Source: Sorlinia euscelidii
GTDB lineage: Bacteria; Pseudomonadota; Alphaproteobacteria; Acetobacterales; Acetobacteraceae
Strand: one strand, 5' to 3'
Length of the DNA stretch: 64,000 bases
NCBI RefSeq assembly: GCF_036452155.1
Contig: NZ_JAWJZY010000001.1
Numbering within the stretch: the stretch's first letter is position 1; every line of letters begins with the position of its first letter. Shown here one piece after another: positions 53,115 through 62,274 of the stretch. Under the pieces are notes generated by a model. The model made no database searches and was not told the DNA's origin. It worked only from the letters and a program-made list of their open reading frames with translations. Both the position numbers and the translations under genes were made by a program.

Positions 53115-54191
53115 TTACTTTCCGTACGTCGGGTAGTCTGTGTAACCTTCTTCTGTCTGGGTATAGAAGGTCTTTATATTCCATGGCGCGAGGGGCAGGT
53201 CCTTCTGCAATCGCGTCACGAGGTCCGGATTGGAGATGAAGGGCCGCCCGAAAGCAATACCGTCCGCCGTGCCATTCGCGACCGTCTCAATCGCCTGAGA
53301 CCGCGTGTAATCGGAATTCAGGATCAAAGGCCCGTTGAAAACTTTACGGATCGCGTCGTGGATTTTCGGCTGGTCCGTGCTGCCGTAAGTCCCTTCCGGC
53401 CCGATCTCCCGAAGCTCCAGGAAGCCGATCCCGAGATCACTGAGCATTTTCGCCGCGGGCACAAAGACGGACTCCGGATCAGGCTCAAAGCAACCCTGCG
53501 TGTCCCCGTTGGGCGATAGCCGCACAGATGTGCGCGCCGCACCAATCTCCTTGATGATCCGTGCCGTTGCCTCTTTCAGGAAGCGGATGCGGTTTTCCGG
53601 CGCGCCACCATATTCATCATCGCGGAAGTTAGAGTTGCTCCGCAGGAATTGATCCAAGAGATAGCCGTTGGCGCTGTGAATCTGGATGCCGTCAAAGCCT
53701 GCCTGCATCGCATTGCGGGCCGCGACGCCGTAATCCTCGACGATCTGCGCGATTTCCGCGATGGTCAGGGCCCGCGCTGTCTCAGCGTCTTCTTTCCCGG
53801 CATGAATATGTAATTTCATGTCAACGCGTGTTGCTGAGCTGGAAACGATGGGCTGACCCGTGACGGCTGAATGCGCCATGCGGCCCATATGCCAGAGCTG
53901 CGCAACGATTTTGCCGCCTTTTTCATGCACAGCCTGCGTAACCGGACGCCATTTTTCAACCTGTTCATCACTCCAGATGCCAGGGGAGTGGGGCCAACCG
54001 AGGCCTTGCCGGGAAATGCCGACACCTTCCGAGATGATCAACCCGGCTTCGGCGCGTTGCGCATAATATTCCACCATCATAGGCGTGGGGACATGTTCAC
54101 GCGTTGCGCGCGCCCGGGTGAGAGGCGCCATCAATATGCGGTTTTTAGCTTCTATGGCGCCGAGTTGGATCGGTGAAAAAAGATCTGACAT
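53115..54191 (-). CDS. Old yellow enzyme family alkene reductase (NemA-like)
   Basis: FMN-dependent NAD(P)H oxidoreductase that reduces activated C=C bonds and nitro compounds such as N-ethylmaleimide. From the ATG at 54191 (MSDLFSPIQLG) the product is 358 residues. Landmarks: NRILMAPLTRARA, QLWHMGRMAH, the substrate-binding pair in GFDGIQIHSANGYLLDQFL (His-x2-Asn equivalent), RSNSNFRDDEYGG, VRLSPNG and the late GTADGIAFGRPFISNPDLV. Length fits NemA (365). A 33-codon open extension upstream does not match the family. No regulator is adjacent. Confidence 0.94.
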   Translation of the reverse strand: MSDLFSPIQLGAIEAKNRILMAPLTRARATREHVPTPMMVEYYAQRAEAGLIISEGVGISRQGLGWPHSPGIWSDEQVEKWRPVTQAVHEKGGKIVAQLWHMGRMAHSAVTGQPIVSSSATRVDMKLHIHAGKEDAETARALTIAEIAQIVEDYGVAARNAMQAGFDGIQIHSANGYLLDQFLRSNSNFRDDEYGGAPENRIRFLKEATARIIKEIGAARTSVRLSPNGDTQGCFEPDPESVFVPAAKMLSDLGIGFLELREIGPEGTYGSTDQPKIHDAIRKVFNGPLILNSDYTRSQAIETVANGTADGIAFGRPFISNPDLVTRLQKDLPLAPWNIKTFYTQTEEGYTDYPTYGK

Positions 54192-54402
54192 AAATTTTCC
54201 TATTTGGTCATCTTTCCATCGGAATTGACAGGAATGGGATGTGGCCAGCCCTTTTTGACAGGCTAGGGAAGGCGCGTTGCCGCCTTTCACTTGACCGAAC
54301 TGCGCATCGCGTCGGGCGATTTCAACCCTTGAGGTCGAAACATCTTAAATTTATTATTAATGAATGATTGACGCGTCGATGACCGTGCGGGACGCAGTTG
54401 AC

Positions 54403-54920
54403 CTAATTTTCGTCAGGGTTTTTCTGCCAGATCGCAAATTGCAGCCACGTGGCGAAGCCAAGCCATAACACCATCGGCGTGAGAGCGCATGTGGCTTTAA
54501 TGTCGCGCCGGCAGGATACGGCGACGCCCCCGAAGCCAGGAGGGCCATCGCCGCGGCAAGCCCGGTTGCGACCTGCAGACGTCGCCATTGAAAAGCAACG
54601 AGGGGGAAGGCCAAAATCCCCGCCGTGAGCAGCGCCCATAAAGTGATGCGGGTCCGTTTTAAATGGGATTGCGTATCGGTCATGGCCCGATAGCCATAAA
54701 AAGCGAGTCCCAATCCCAAAATCGGCCAGATCGTCGCGAAGATATATGGCGGGGGTGTGAGATCAGGCTTGGCCAGATCTCGATACCATCGCGCCGTCGC
54801 GGCGCCTTGCCGCGCGGGCCCCATCCATCCGCCAATGGCCAGAGATGTAGCGACAGCGGAAAAAGAGATGATCGCAGGGAAAGGTCGCATCACATACTCC
54901 AGCCAGGCTGACCGCATCAC
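54403..54920 (-). CDS. tspO: TspO/MBR family protein (one-base frameshift)
   Basis: Small five-helix membrane protein related to the translocator protein; bacterial members bind porphyrins or tryptophan derivatives. The first frame has the family start LAIGGWMGPARQGAATARWYRDLAKPDLTPPPYIFATIWPILG, given as landmarks, and helices 1-4. After AAMALLASG it leaves the pattern. The last helix (TPMVLWLGFATWLQFAIWQ) continues in another frame to 54403. One base added at the C5 run 54527-54531 (plus strand) joins them as ASGGVAVSCRRDIKA. About 172 residues when corrected. Its ATG overlaps the upstream gene's stop by 4 bases. Confidence 0.9.
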
Positions 54921-55243
54921 GGCGTTGGAACGAGATCCAGCTCCGCCGAGATACGGCCCGATGAGGGTTCCCAGACTGCAACGCGCTGATCCCCGTTTTG
55001 TCCCGAAATCTCAATGATAACATCACCATTTGCACTTGGCACGATATTGGTGATGCGTGATTGACCGCCGATATGGAGCAGAACCCGCTGAACTTCATGC
55101 GGGGGCGCGACTTCCGGATGAAGGTGGCGGGAGATGATGACCGTCACCAGCGCGGCGAGTCCAACAATAATCAGAACCCCCATGACGATGACGAGCCCTG
55201 TCAGGACGCGCGATGGGCCGGGATTCGGGTTTTCCAGATTCAT
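54917..55243 (-). CDS. Single-pass membrane protein (DUF6476-like)
   Basis: A 108-residue protein with a short basic cytoplasmic tail, one membrane helix (VLTGLVIVMGVLIIVGLAALVTVI) and a C-terminal beta-rich domain with IVPSANGDVIIEISGQNGDQRVAVWEPSSGRI. This layout matches DUF6476, common in alphaproteobacteria beside rluD-type genes. The ATG at 55243 (MNLENPNPG) is chosen. It is divergent from the pseudouridine synthase gene with 36 bases between starts and overlaps tspO. Function unknown. Confidence 0.75.
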   Translation of the reverse strand: MNLENPNPGPSRVLTGLVIVMGVLIIVGLAALVTVIISRHLHPEVAPPHEVQRVLLHIGGQSRITNIVPSANGDVIIEISGQNGDQRVAVWEPSSGRISAELDLVPTP

Positions 55244-55279
55244 GACACGCCGCACCTTTTATTTGCTAGAACCACCCTG

Positions 55280-56257
55280 ATGAACCCCCTGCCCCACCCT
55301 GAAATCGATACGAAGCTGGAGGTCTCGCCGGAGGATGCCGGCCAGAGGCTGGATCGCTTCCTTGCCGGCAAGTTGAGCGCCTACTCCCGCAGTCGTTTGA
55401 AAGCCCTCATTGAGGTTGGACATATCACCTGCAATGGCATTGCCATGACGGAACCGTCAAGTTTGACGCGCGCCGGCCAGGTGATTCGCGTCATCGTGCC
55501 GGGCGCTCTGCCCGCCACTTTGATCGGCCAGGATATTCCGCTGAACATTCTTTTTGAGGATCGCGACCTTATTGTTTTGGACAAGGCGCCGGGACTGGTC
55601 GTGCATCCTGCACCGGGCAATGAGGCAGGGACGCTCGTCAATGCGCTGATTGCCCATTGCGGTGACCGTCTGGAAGGGATCGGAGGCGAAAAACGTCCGG
55701 GGATTGTGCATCGTCTCGATAAAGACACGTCCGGGCTGATGGTCGTCGCTAAAACAGCCTTGGCGCACAACGCCCTTTCAGAGGCTTTCGCGGCCAGAAA
55801 CATTGAACGAGCCTATCACGCGCTTGCCTGGGGCATTCTCCCCCCTGAAAGCATTTTCGAGGGTTCTATCGGCCGGGATCGGCGGGACCGCAAGCGTATG
55901 GCCGTCGTCACCGGGCAGGGAAAGCACGCCTTGACGCGGGTGCGGACCCTTTCAGTCCATGCGGGATGCGTCTCGAAAATTGAGTGCCGTTTGATGACAG
56001 GTCGAACGCATCAGATCCGCGTGCATCTTGCCCATGCCGGCCATCCGCTTCTGGGTGACCCGGTTTATCTGCGCCGTATCCCCGCAGCGGCGAAAAACCT
56101 GCCTCTCTCCGCGCGCCAGGCAGCACTGGATTTTCCGCGTCAGGCTTTGGATGCCGTGGTGCTCGGCTTCACCCATCCCCGCACCGGAGAAATGTTACGT
56201 TTTGAGAAAAATTTGGCACCGGATATCGTGCAACTCCTTGATACCATTGGTGTTTAA
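55280..56257 (+). CDS. rluD: RluD/RluA-family 23S rRNA pseudouridine synthase
   Basis: Converts specific uridines in 23S rRNA to pseudouridine. The ATG at 55280 (MNPLPHPEIDTKLEV) gives 325 residues with an N-terminal S4 RNA-binding domain (QRLDRFLAGKLSAYSRSRLKALIEVGHITCNG) and the catalytic domain with HRLDKDTSGLMVVAKT, which holds the active-site Asp. Later motifs are GRTHQIRVHLAHAGHPLLGDPVY and LGFTHPRTGEML. An S4 domain and the RLDKDTSG sequence fit RluD best, though RluC is not excluded. It lies just before rpoH, a common alphaproteobacterial order. Confidence 0.92.
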   Translation: MNPLPHPEIDTKLEVSPEDAGQRLDRFLAGKLSAYSRSRLKALIEVGHITCNGIAMTEPSSLTRAGQVIRVIVPGALPATLIGQDIPLNILFEDRDLIVLDKAPGLVVHPAPGNEAGTLVNALIAHCGDRLEGIGGEKRPGIVHRLDKDTSGLMVVAKTALAHNALSEAFAARNIERAYHALAWGILPPESIFEGSIGRDRRDRKRMAVVTGQGKHALTRVRTLSVHAGCVSKIECRLMTGRTHQIRVHLAHAGHPLLGDPVYLRRIPAAAKNLPLSARQAALDFPRQALDAVVLGFTHPRTGEMLRFEKNLAPDIVQLLDTIGV

Positions 56258-56281
56258 ACCCGAGTAATACGGTACTGTTTA

Positions 56282-56310
56282 TTGACAGATTTCGGTACTT
56301 TTGTTATAGA
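56282..56310 (+). promoter_or_regulatory. Sigma-70 type promoter of rpoH
   Basis: TTGACA (56282-56287), 17-base spacer, TATAGA (56305-56310), about 140 bases before the rpoH ATG. The word CGGTACT occurs twice around it, at 56268-56274 and 56293-56299, one copy upstream of the -35 and one within the spacer, and could be an operator. Confidence 0.7.
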
Positions 56311-56452
56311 AGGTTATCTTCAGGGCGTGACGCAAACTGAAGGCGGGGCATCAAATATGTCGCTTAAAATAAGGGCATATTTCGAGGGCAAATTCCCAAA
56401 ATGCGTCTCAGGGTCGCGGCCTGTCCGTCCCTGATGTCAGGAGTGAGAGCAT

Positions 56453-57373
56453 ATGGTTTCTACCCCAGCGATCTCTATGGGTCCGGAAGCAGGCTTGACC
56501 CGTTACTTACAGCAGATCCGCCGTTTTCCGCTTCTTACAGCGGATGAGGAAAATCGCCTGGCCCGCCTTTGGCGCGACCGGCAGGATGCAAACGCGGCCC
56601 ATAAACTTGTAACATCTCATTTGCGCCTGGTCGCAAAAATTGCGATGGGCTACCGTGGTTATGGCCTCCCCGTCAGTGAACTCATCAGTGAAGGCAATGT
56701 CGGGATGATGCAGGCGGTCAAACGCTTTGACCCTGAGCGCGGCTTTCGGCTGGCGACATATGCGATGTGGTGGATCCGCGCTGCCATGCAGGAATATATC
56801 CTCCATAGCTGGTCTCTCGTTAAAATCGGCACGACAGCAGCCCAGAAAAAACTGTTCTTCAATCTGCGCCGCCTGAAAGGCCAGATGCAGGCCATTGATG
56901 ATGGGGATCTCAAGCCGGAACAGGTGGATCGGATCGCCAAAGCGCTCGGCGTGTCGGATGCTGAAATCGTCTCAATGAACCGCCGCCTGACGGCCCCGGA
57001 CCGGAGTCTGAATGCGCCGCTGAAAAGCGATGGCGAAGGGGAATGGCAGGATTGGTTGGTGGATGAAGGTGCTGATCAGGAAAAACGCCTCGGAGAATCC
57101 GAAGAATTATCCGGGCGTCAGGACATGCTCTCCAAAGCCCTGCTGACACTCAACCCGCGTGAGCGTCATATTCTGCAGGAGCGTCGACTGAAGGAAGAAC
57201 CTTCAACTTTGGAGGATCTCTCCCATCACTATAATGTCTCTCGCGAGCGTATCCGCCAGATTGAGGCGCGGGCGTTTGAGAAACTGCAAAAAGCCATGTC
57301 GGCGGAAGTCGAGGCGCGTCGCCTCTCTAACGCGAAGCTGGTCGCGCAACGTCATGCCGAGATGGTGAAATAA
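56453..57373 (+). CDS. rpoH: Heat-shock sigma factor RpoH (sigma-32)
   Basis: Directs RNA polymerase to heat-shock promoters. The 306-residue protein has region 1.2/2.1 (GLTRYLQQIRRFPLLTADEENRLA), region 2.2-2.4 (ISEGNVGMMQAVKRFDPERGFRLATYAMWWIRAAMQEYIL), the RpoH-specific box QKKLFFNLRR and region 4.2 with LEDLSHHYNVSRERIRQIEARAFEKL. Lengths and motifs are typical of alphaproteobacterial RpoH. Its long upstream leader could also respond to temperature. Followed by a terminator-like hairpin. Confidence 0.97.
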   Translation: MVSTPAISMGPEAGLTRYLQQIRRFPLLTADEENRLARLWRDRQDANAAHKLVTSHLRLVAKIAMGYRGYGLPVSELISEGNVGMMQAVKRFDPERGFRLATYAMWWIRAAMQEYILHSWSLVKIGTTAAQKKLFFNLRRLKGQMQAIDDGDLKPEQVDRIAKALGVSDAEIVSMNRRLTAPDRSLNAPLKSDGEGEWQDWLVDEGADQEKRLGESEELSGRQDMLSKALLTLNPRERHILQERRLKEEPSTLEDLSHHYNVSRERIRQIEARAFEKLQKAMSAEVEARRLSNAKLVAQRHAEMVK

Positions 57374-57404
57374 GACCTTATCGATCGGGACAGGGTCCGG
57401 GAAC

Positions 57405-57431
57405 GGAGCGGGTCGCAACTCTCCCCGCTCC
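57405..57431. terminator. Hairpin between rpoH and convergent purA
   Basis: GGAGCGGG, 11-base loop, CCCGCTCC: 8-bp perfect stem, 31 bases after the rpoH stop, followed by AATTT. Lies 43 bases from the end of convergent purA. Confidence 0.65.
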
Positions 57432-57474
57432 AATTTCGGCCGTTTACTTTGGATCCGTCTGGTAATCCTGGATT

Positions 57475-58764
57475 TTAATCTTCAAACGGGTCCCGCATCA
57501 GGATCGTGTCATCACGTTCCGGGCTCGTCGAAAGCAGAGTAACCGGCGCTTCGATCAGCTCTTCAATGCGGCGGATATATTTGATGGCCTGAGCCGGTAG
57601 ATCAGCCCAGCTGCGGGCACCGAAGGTTGTTTCTTTCCATCCTTGAATCGTTTCGAAAACAGGCTTGACCCGCTTTTGCGCCGCCGGGCTGGACGGAAAA
57701 ACACTGACCGCCGCGCCATCAAGCATATAACCCGTGCAAATTTTGATTTCATCAAAACCGTCAAGCACGTCCAGTTTCGTCAGGGCAATGCCATTGACGC
57801 CGCCAACTTTCACAGCCTGACGCACTAAAACCGCATCAAACCAGCCGCAACGCCGGGGCCGCCCTGTATTCGTGCCGAATTCATGCCCGCGCTGGCCGAG
57901 CGTCGTGCCATTCACATCAAATAATTCGGACGGGAAAGGCCCTTCCCCCACGCGGGTGCAATAGGCTTTGGCAATGCCGAGCACAAATCCGACATGCGCC
58001 GGCCCGACACCGCTGCCACTCGCCGCGACAGCCGCGACCGTATTGGAACTTGTCACAAAGGGATAAGTCCCATGATCAACATCCAGCATAACGGCCTGCG
58101 CCCCCTCAAAAAGGATGCGTGCACCACTGCGGCGCGCCTCATCAAGTCGTGCCCAGGCCGTGCAGCCATAGGGGAGGATGCGGGGCGCGAGGCGCGCGAT
58201 ATGTTCTTTCAAAGCCTGCTTCGTGAAAGTCGGTGCGCCAAGCCCTGCCAGTAAGGTGTTGTGATGCAGGAGGAGCTCGTCAAGCTTCCAGTCCAGTGTT
58301 TCCTCCTCCGCGAGGTCGCAGAGGCGGATGGCACGGCGCGCCACCTTATCTTCATAAGCCGGTCCGATTCCGCGCCCGGTCGTGCCGATTTTACGATCGC
58401 CTCGGGCGGCCTCGCGCGCGCGATCCGTGGCCACGTGCACGGGCAGGATCAACGCGGCATTATCCGCTACCCAAAGTGTTTCCGGCGACACAGTCAGGCC
58501 TTGGGCAGTAACGCGCTCAACCTCAGCCAGAAAGGCTTCCGGGTCGACCACTACGCCATTCCCAATCACGCCGGTTTTGCCGCGGACGAGACCGGAGGGG
58601 AGGAGCGACAATTTATATGTCTGGTCACCGACAACAAGCGTATGGCCCGCATTATGTCCGCCCTGAAACCGCACCACAATATCCGCGCGGCTTGCCAGCC
58701 AGTCAACGATTTTGCCCTTGCCTTCGTCACCCCACTGAGTGCCGATTACGGTGACGTTGGACAT
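57475..58764 (-). CDS. purA: Adenylosuccinate synthetase
   Basis: Joins IMP and aspartate using GTP to make adenylosuccinate, on the way to AMP. The 429-residue product opens with VIGTQWGDEGKGKIVDWLA (GTP/IMP site with the catalytic Asp), then FQGGHNAGHT (catalytic His), GTTGRGIGPAYEDK and LFEGAQAVMLDVDHGTYPFVTSSN. It ends with TLLSTSPERDDTI. Last gene of the serC-hisZ-purA unit, 9 bases after hisZ. Complete. Confidence 0.98.
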   Translation of the reverse strand: MSNVTVIGTQWGDEGKGKIVDWLASRADIVVRFQGGHNAGHTLVVGDQTYKLSLLPSGLVRGKTGVIGNGVVVDPEAFLAEVERVTAQGLTVSPETLWVADNAALILPVHVATDRAREAARGDRKIGTTGRGIGPAYEDKVARRAIRLCDLAEEETLDWKLDELLLHHNTLLAGLGAPTFTKQALKEHIARLAPRILPYGCTAWARLDEARRSGARILFEGAQAVMLDVDHGTYPFVTSSNTVAAVAASGSGVGPAHVGFVLGIAKAYCTRVGEGPFPSELFDVNGTTLGQRGHEFGTNTGRPRRCGWFDAVLVRQAVKVGGVNGIALTKLDVLDGFDEIKICTGYMLDGAAVSVFPSSPAAQKRVKPVFETIQGWKETTFGARSWADLPAQAIKYIRRIEELIEAPVTLLSTSPERDDTILMRDPFED

Positions 58765-58773
58765 AAAACCCCC

Positions 58774-59916
58774 TTAAACCTCAACTAATTTATCTTGCAG
58801 AATGTAATATGCGCAGCGTAACCGACGCGCTTCCGCGCAGGGGCTCGAAACTTCGTTGAGTCCGGCGACAGTTGCGAAACCATCTTCACGCAATTTGTGA
58901 GATCGTGCGGCAGAAGTGCCGTGCGGCAGGTAAACCCGTTTTTTCAGGGAAACAGGCGGCGTCGCTTTCAGAAGTGCCTCGGGCCGCAATGTCATGCCAC
59001 AGGCTGCCTCCTGCTCATAAGAGAGATAGCGCCCGCCACGCCCGATTTCCTCCCGCACATCCGCGGCGAACACCGTCATGCACAGGCCCGTATGATACTG
59101 CCAGCCCCGAAACTCAGCCGGGTCAATCGTCAGGATTATTGTCGGGTCAGCCGTCCATACGGCGTTCACAACTTCCTGAAGTCGTCTGACCTCGTCAGCG
59201 GCGGAGAGCGGCAGATCCAGTTGCGTCAGAATTTCCAATGCGTGGCGCGCAGGGCCCGTGGCACGCAGAAGCTGAGTCAGGACGGGCGCGAGCGTACCGC
59301 CAAGATCCCGCACCGCCGCAACATCTTTCCGGTCAAGGGCCTGGATCAGCGTGGCCTCCTGTGCTGCCGTGAATGTCTCGGTGGCAATCAGCGCCTTCGC
59401 GATATTCGGGCAGGAGAGGTCAATGGAGACATTCGCCACCTGTAAGGCGCTCAATGCGGAAGAGGTGACGAGGATCACCTCCGCATCAGCCTCCGCGCTG
59501 TCCGGACCGATCAGTTCAAGCCCGACCTGGGTGATCTGCCGGGCGCCATCGCGCCCCGGCGTCCCGACCAGCACGCAGCTCCCCGCATAGGACAGGCGCA
59601 AAGGGCGTGGCCTTTCGGCCAGGCGCGTGGCGGCAATGCGGGAGATCTGCGTCGTCATATCCGGCCGGAGCGCCAGCATGCGGCGGGAATCCGGGTCCAG
59701 AATACGGAAGGTCTGCGCCGAAAGCGCCTGCCCGCCCCCCGCGAGCAGTGACGCTTCAAATTCGATAAGAGGCGGCCGGACCTGCTCATATCCATATTGG
59801 GAAAAGACATCCATGATCCGGGCGATGCCTTGTGCCTCCGCCTCCGCCTCATGCTGTAAGAGGTCGATGAAGCCGGTCGGGAGGAGGGTGACGGGGGGTT
59901 CCTGCGGTGCGTTCAT
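58774..59916 (-). CDS. hisZ: ATP phosphoribosyltransferase regulatory subunit HisZ
   Basis: HisZ is a histidyl-tRNA-synthetase-like protein without aminoacylation activity that allosterically supports the short HisG in the first step of histidine synthesis. The 380-residue product has class II synthetase-like motifs: YGYEQVRPPLIEFEASLL (motif 1 region), RILDPDSRRMLALRPDMTTQISRIAATRLA (motif 2 region) and AQITQVGLELIGPDSAEADAE-like patterns, but lacks the full HisS C-terminal domain. The ATG at 59916 overlaps the serC stop by ATGA. The hisG partner is not in the window. Confidence 0.92.
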   Translation of the reverse strand: MNAPQEPPVTLLPTGFIDLLQHEAEAEAQGIARIMDVFSQYGYEQVRPPLIEFEASLLAGGGQALSAQTFRILDPDSRRMLALRPDMTTQISRIAATRLAERPRPLRLSYAGSCVLVGTPGRDGARQITQVGLELIGPDSAEADAEVILVTSSALSALQVANVSIDLSCPNIAKALIATETFTAAQEATLIQALDRKDVAAVRDLGGTLAPVLTQLLRATGPARHALEILTQLDLPLSAADEVRRLQEVVNAVWTADPTIILTIDPAEFRGWQYHTGLCMTVFAADVREEIGRGGRYLSYEQEAACGMTLRPEALLKATPPVSLKKRVYLPHGTSAARSHKLREDGFATVAGLNEVSSPCAEARRLRCAYYILQDKLVEV

Positions 59917-61073
59917 GCGGCGGCCTCCGCTTTGACCTGCGCATACGCCCATTCAATCCAGGGCAGAAGCGCCGCGATATCCGTATGTTCCACCGTGGCC
60001 CCACCCCAGATGCGCAGCCCCGCTGGCGCGTCCCGGTAATGGGCCAGGTCATACCCTGCCCCTTCCCGCTCCAGAAGCCCGACCAGTTTTTTGACAATGG
60101 CGGCCTGCCTGTCAGCGCTAAGCGACGTAAACCATGATGCCGTGAATTTGAGGCAGATGGATGTCGGGGAGCGTATCGCCCGTTTTTCCGCGAGGAAGTC
60201 GATCCAATCTGTCGCCTCCACCCATTTTGTCACAACGTCAAGGTTCTTCTGCACCCGCGCTTTGAGGCCCGTCAGCCCGCCAAGGGCGCGCGCCCATTCG
60301 AGACCGTCCCGCGCATCTTCAACGCACAACATGGAGGGCGTGTTGATGGTATCTCCCTTGAAAATACCCTCAATGAGCCCTTTTGCGTTTGTCAGGCGGA
60401 AAATCTTGGGCAGCGCCCGCTTCGGCGCGCTTTCAAGCCGCGCTACAGCACGGGGATTAAGCGCCAACATGCCATGCGCCGCCTCCCCGCCCAGCACTTT
60501 CTGCCACGACCATGTCACGACATCGAGCCGGTCCCAAGGGAGATCCATCGCGAAAGCCGCTGACGTTGCATCGCAGATGGCCAATCCCTCTCGCGATGCG
60601 GGGATGGTGAAGTCCTGCGGCATACACACGCCGGATGTCGTGCCATTCCAGGTCAGGACAACATCGTGAGACCAGTCAATCCGGGTAAGATCGGGCAAGG
60701 TCCCGTAGGGCGCAGCGAGGATATTGAGGTCTGAGATTTCCAACGCATCGCGCAGGTCGGCAGCCCAGAGGGCGGAGAAACTCTCAAATGACAGGACATC
60801 AACAGGCCGTGTCCCAGCCAGCGCCCAGAGGATCATTTCTACCGCGCCCGTATCGGAAGCCGGGACGATTGCCACCCGCCAGTCGGGCGGAATCTCGAGG
60901 ACCTCCTTTGAGAGTTCGATGACGTCACGCAGGCGCGCGCGCCCTTCCGCCGCACGGTGAGAGCGACCGAGAAACGCTTTTTCAAGGTTTTGAAGGGACC
61001 AGCCAGGACGCTTGACGCAAGGACCGGAGGAGAAATAAGGCCGCGCAGGTTTCAGAGACGGGCGTTGAAACAT
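59913..61073 (-). CDS. serC: Phosphoserine aminotransferase
   Basis: PLP enzyme that makes phosphoserine from 3-phosphohydroxypyruvate and glutamate, the second step of serine synthesis. The 386-residue product begins FQRPSLKPARPYFSSGPCVKRPGW and has SHRAAEGRARLRDV, LTWNGTTSGVC, the PLP lysine in VTWSWQKVLGG and the phosphate-binding KGDTINTPSML. It ends in RIWGGATVEHTDIAALLPWIEWAY, given here as landmarks. It is first in the serC-hisZ-purA unit. In many relatives serA stands between serC and hisZ; here the two genes overlap by 4 bases, so serA must be elsewhere. Confidence 0.95.
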   Translation of the reverse strand: MFQRPSLKPARPYFSSGPCVKRPGWSLQNLEKAFLGRSHRAAEGRARLRDVIELSKEVLEIPPDWRVAIVPASDTGAVEMILWALAGTRPVDVLSFESFSALWAADLRDALEISDLNILAAPYGTLPDLTRIDWSHDVVLTWNGTTSGVCMPQDFTIPASREGLAICDATSAAFAMDLPWDRLDVVTWSWQKVLGGEAAHGMLALNPRAVARLESAPKRALPKIFRLTNAKGLIEGIFKGDTINTPSMLCVEDARDGLEWARALGGLTGLKARVQKNLDVVTKWVEATDWIDFLAEKRAIRSPTSICLKFTASWFTSLSADRQAAIVKKLVGLLEREGAGYDLAHYRDAPAGLRIWGGATVEHTDIAALLPWIEWAYAQVKAEAAA

Positions 61074-61138
61074 AATCGATCCAAAAATGGTAAAGGGCCG
61101 ACAGAAAACCGCCCGCGGCGATTTATGCGCACAACCTT

Positions 61139-61222
61139 TGGTACGAGAGGGGGGACTCGAACCCCCATGCCTTGCGGCGGTCGATTTTGAGCCGACTACG
61201 TCTACCGTTCCGTCACTCTCGC
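61139..61222 (-). tRNA. leuX: tRNA-Leu(CAA)
   Basis: 84 bases including an encoded CCA. Acceptor GCGAGAG pairs with CTCTCGT (first pair G-U). Anticodon stem GTCGG/TCGAC closes loop CTCAAAA with anticodon CAA. A long variable arm (class II) and T arm GGGGG-TTCGAGT-CCCCC follow. Discriminator A73 is typical of leucine tRNA. Confidence 0.92.
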
Positions 61223-61304
61223 ATTGCAGCGATCCATATAATGTCTCAGCCGGAAACGCAATCTCAGACGTGGAATTTGTGGCGGCCGTTGGCGGGGAGA
61301 AACG

Positions 61305-62210
61305 TTACACCGCCGCCTTGCCGAGCATGAGGCGGATATTCTGAAGCGCGGCCCCGCTGGCGCCTTTGCCGAGATTATCAAGGCGCGCTGTCAGCACAGC
61401 GTGGCGGCGCGCATCATTACCATGAACGCGTAATTCCAATATATCCTCACCCGCGAGGGCATCTGCCGTCAACCGCCCGGAAGGGTCGTCCGCAACCCGG
61501 ATGAAGCGGCTCTGCCGGTAAGCCGCGCGGAGACATTGACGTAAATCCTCAGAGGTGATTGCACCAAGCTGATCAAGATGAAGCGGAATGGAAACAATCA
61601 TCCCCCGCGCGAAATGCCCGACAGATGGCACGAAGACCGGACGGTGGGAGAGACCGGCATGGCGCATAATTTCCGGCACATGTTTGTGCTCAAGTTCGAG
61701 CTCGTAAAGCGCGAAAGCGGGGCCGCCATCGCGCGCGTGCTGCTCAATAACACGATGCCCGCCGCCACTATAACCACTCACCGCGTTGATCGTCAGCCTG
61801 ATGTCGGACGGCAGGAGACCTGCATCCACCAGAGGGCGCAGCAGTGCAATGGCGCCTGTCGGGTAGCAGCCCGGATTGGAGACGCGGCTGGCCTGCGCGA
61901 TGTGCCGGGCCTGTGATGCCGCGATTTCCGGAAATCCATAAACCCAGTCCGGCGCCACGCGATGGGCCGAACTCGCATCAAGCACCCGGATTTCGGGATA
62001 TCCGGCCAGCATATTGACCGCCTCACGCGCCGCATCATCCGGCAGGCACAGAACGACGAGATCTGCGCTGATCATCTTCTCGAGTCGGGCCTTCGGGTCC
62101 TTTCTCTGCGCCGGGTCGATCGAGATCAGCGCGATGTTCTGGGCTTTGAGTCGGGCTTTGATATCAAGACCTGTGGTGCCGGCCTCTCCATCGATGAAGA
62201 TGCGCGGCAT
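61305..62210 (-). CDS. argC: N-acetyl-gamma-glutamyl-phosphate reductase (ArgC type 2)
   Basis: Reduces N-acetylglutamyl phosphate to the semialdehyde with NADPH in arginine synthesis. From the ATG at 62210 (MPRIFIDGEAGTTGLDI) the product is 301 residues. The short length and the FIDGEAGTTGL start mark the type 2 form common in alphaproteobacteria. The active-site Cys lies in SNPGCYPTGAIALL, with GYSGGGHRVIEQH and FVPSVGHFARGM as later landmarks. The 35 codons upstream that remain open (to 62315) overlap the divergent permease gene and are not family-like. Confidence 0.95.
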   Translation of the reverse strand: MPRIFIDGEAGTTGLDIKARLKAQNIALISIDPAQRKDPKARLEKMISADLVVLCLPDDAAREAVNMLAGYPEIRVLDASSAHRVAPDWVYGFPEIAASQARHIAQASRVSNPGCYPTGAIALLRPLVDAGLLPSDIRLTINAVSGYSGGGHRVIEQHARDGGPAFALYELELEHKHVPEIMRHAGLSHRPVFVPSVGHFARGMIVSIPLHLDQLGAITSEDLRQCLRAAYRQSRFIRVADDPSGRLTADALAGEDILELRVHGNDARRHAVLTARLDNLGKGASGAALQNIRLMLGKAAV

Positions 62211-62274
62211 CCAAAATCGATCCTTAAAAATGTTTCTGTAGACGAAACGGTTGGAAATGTGGCTACTGGATTTT

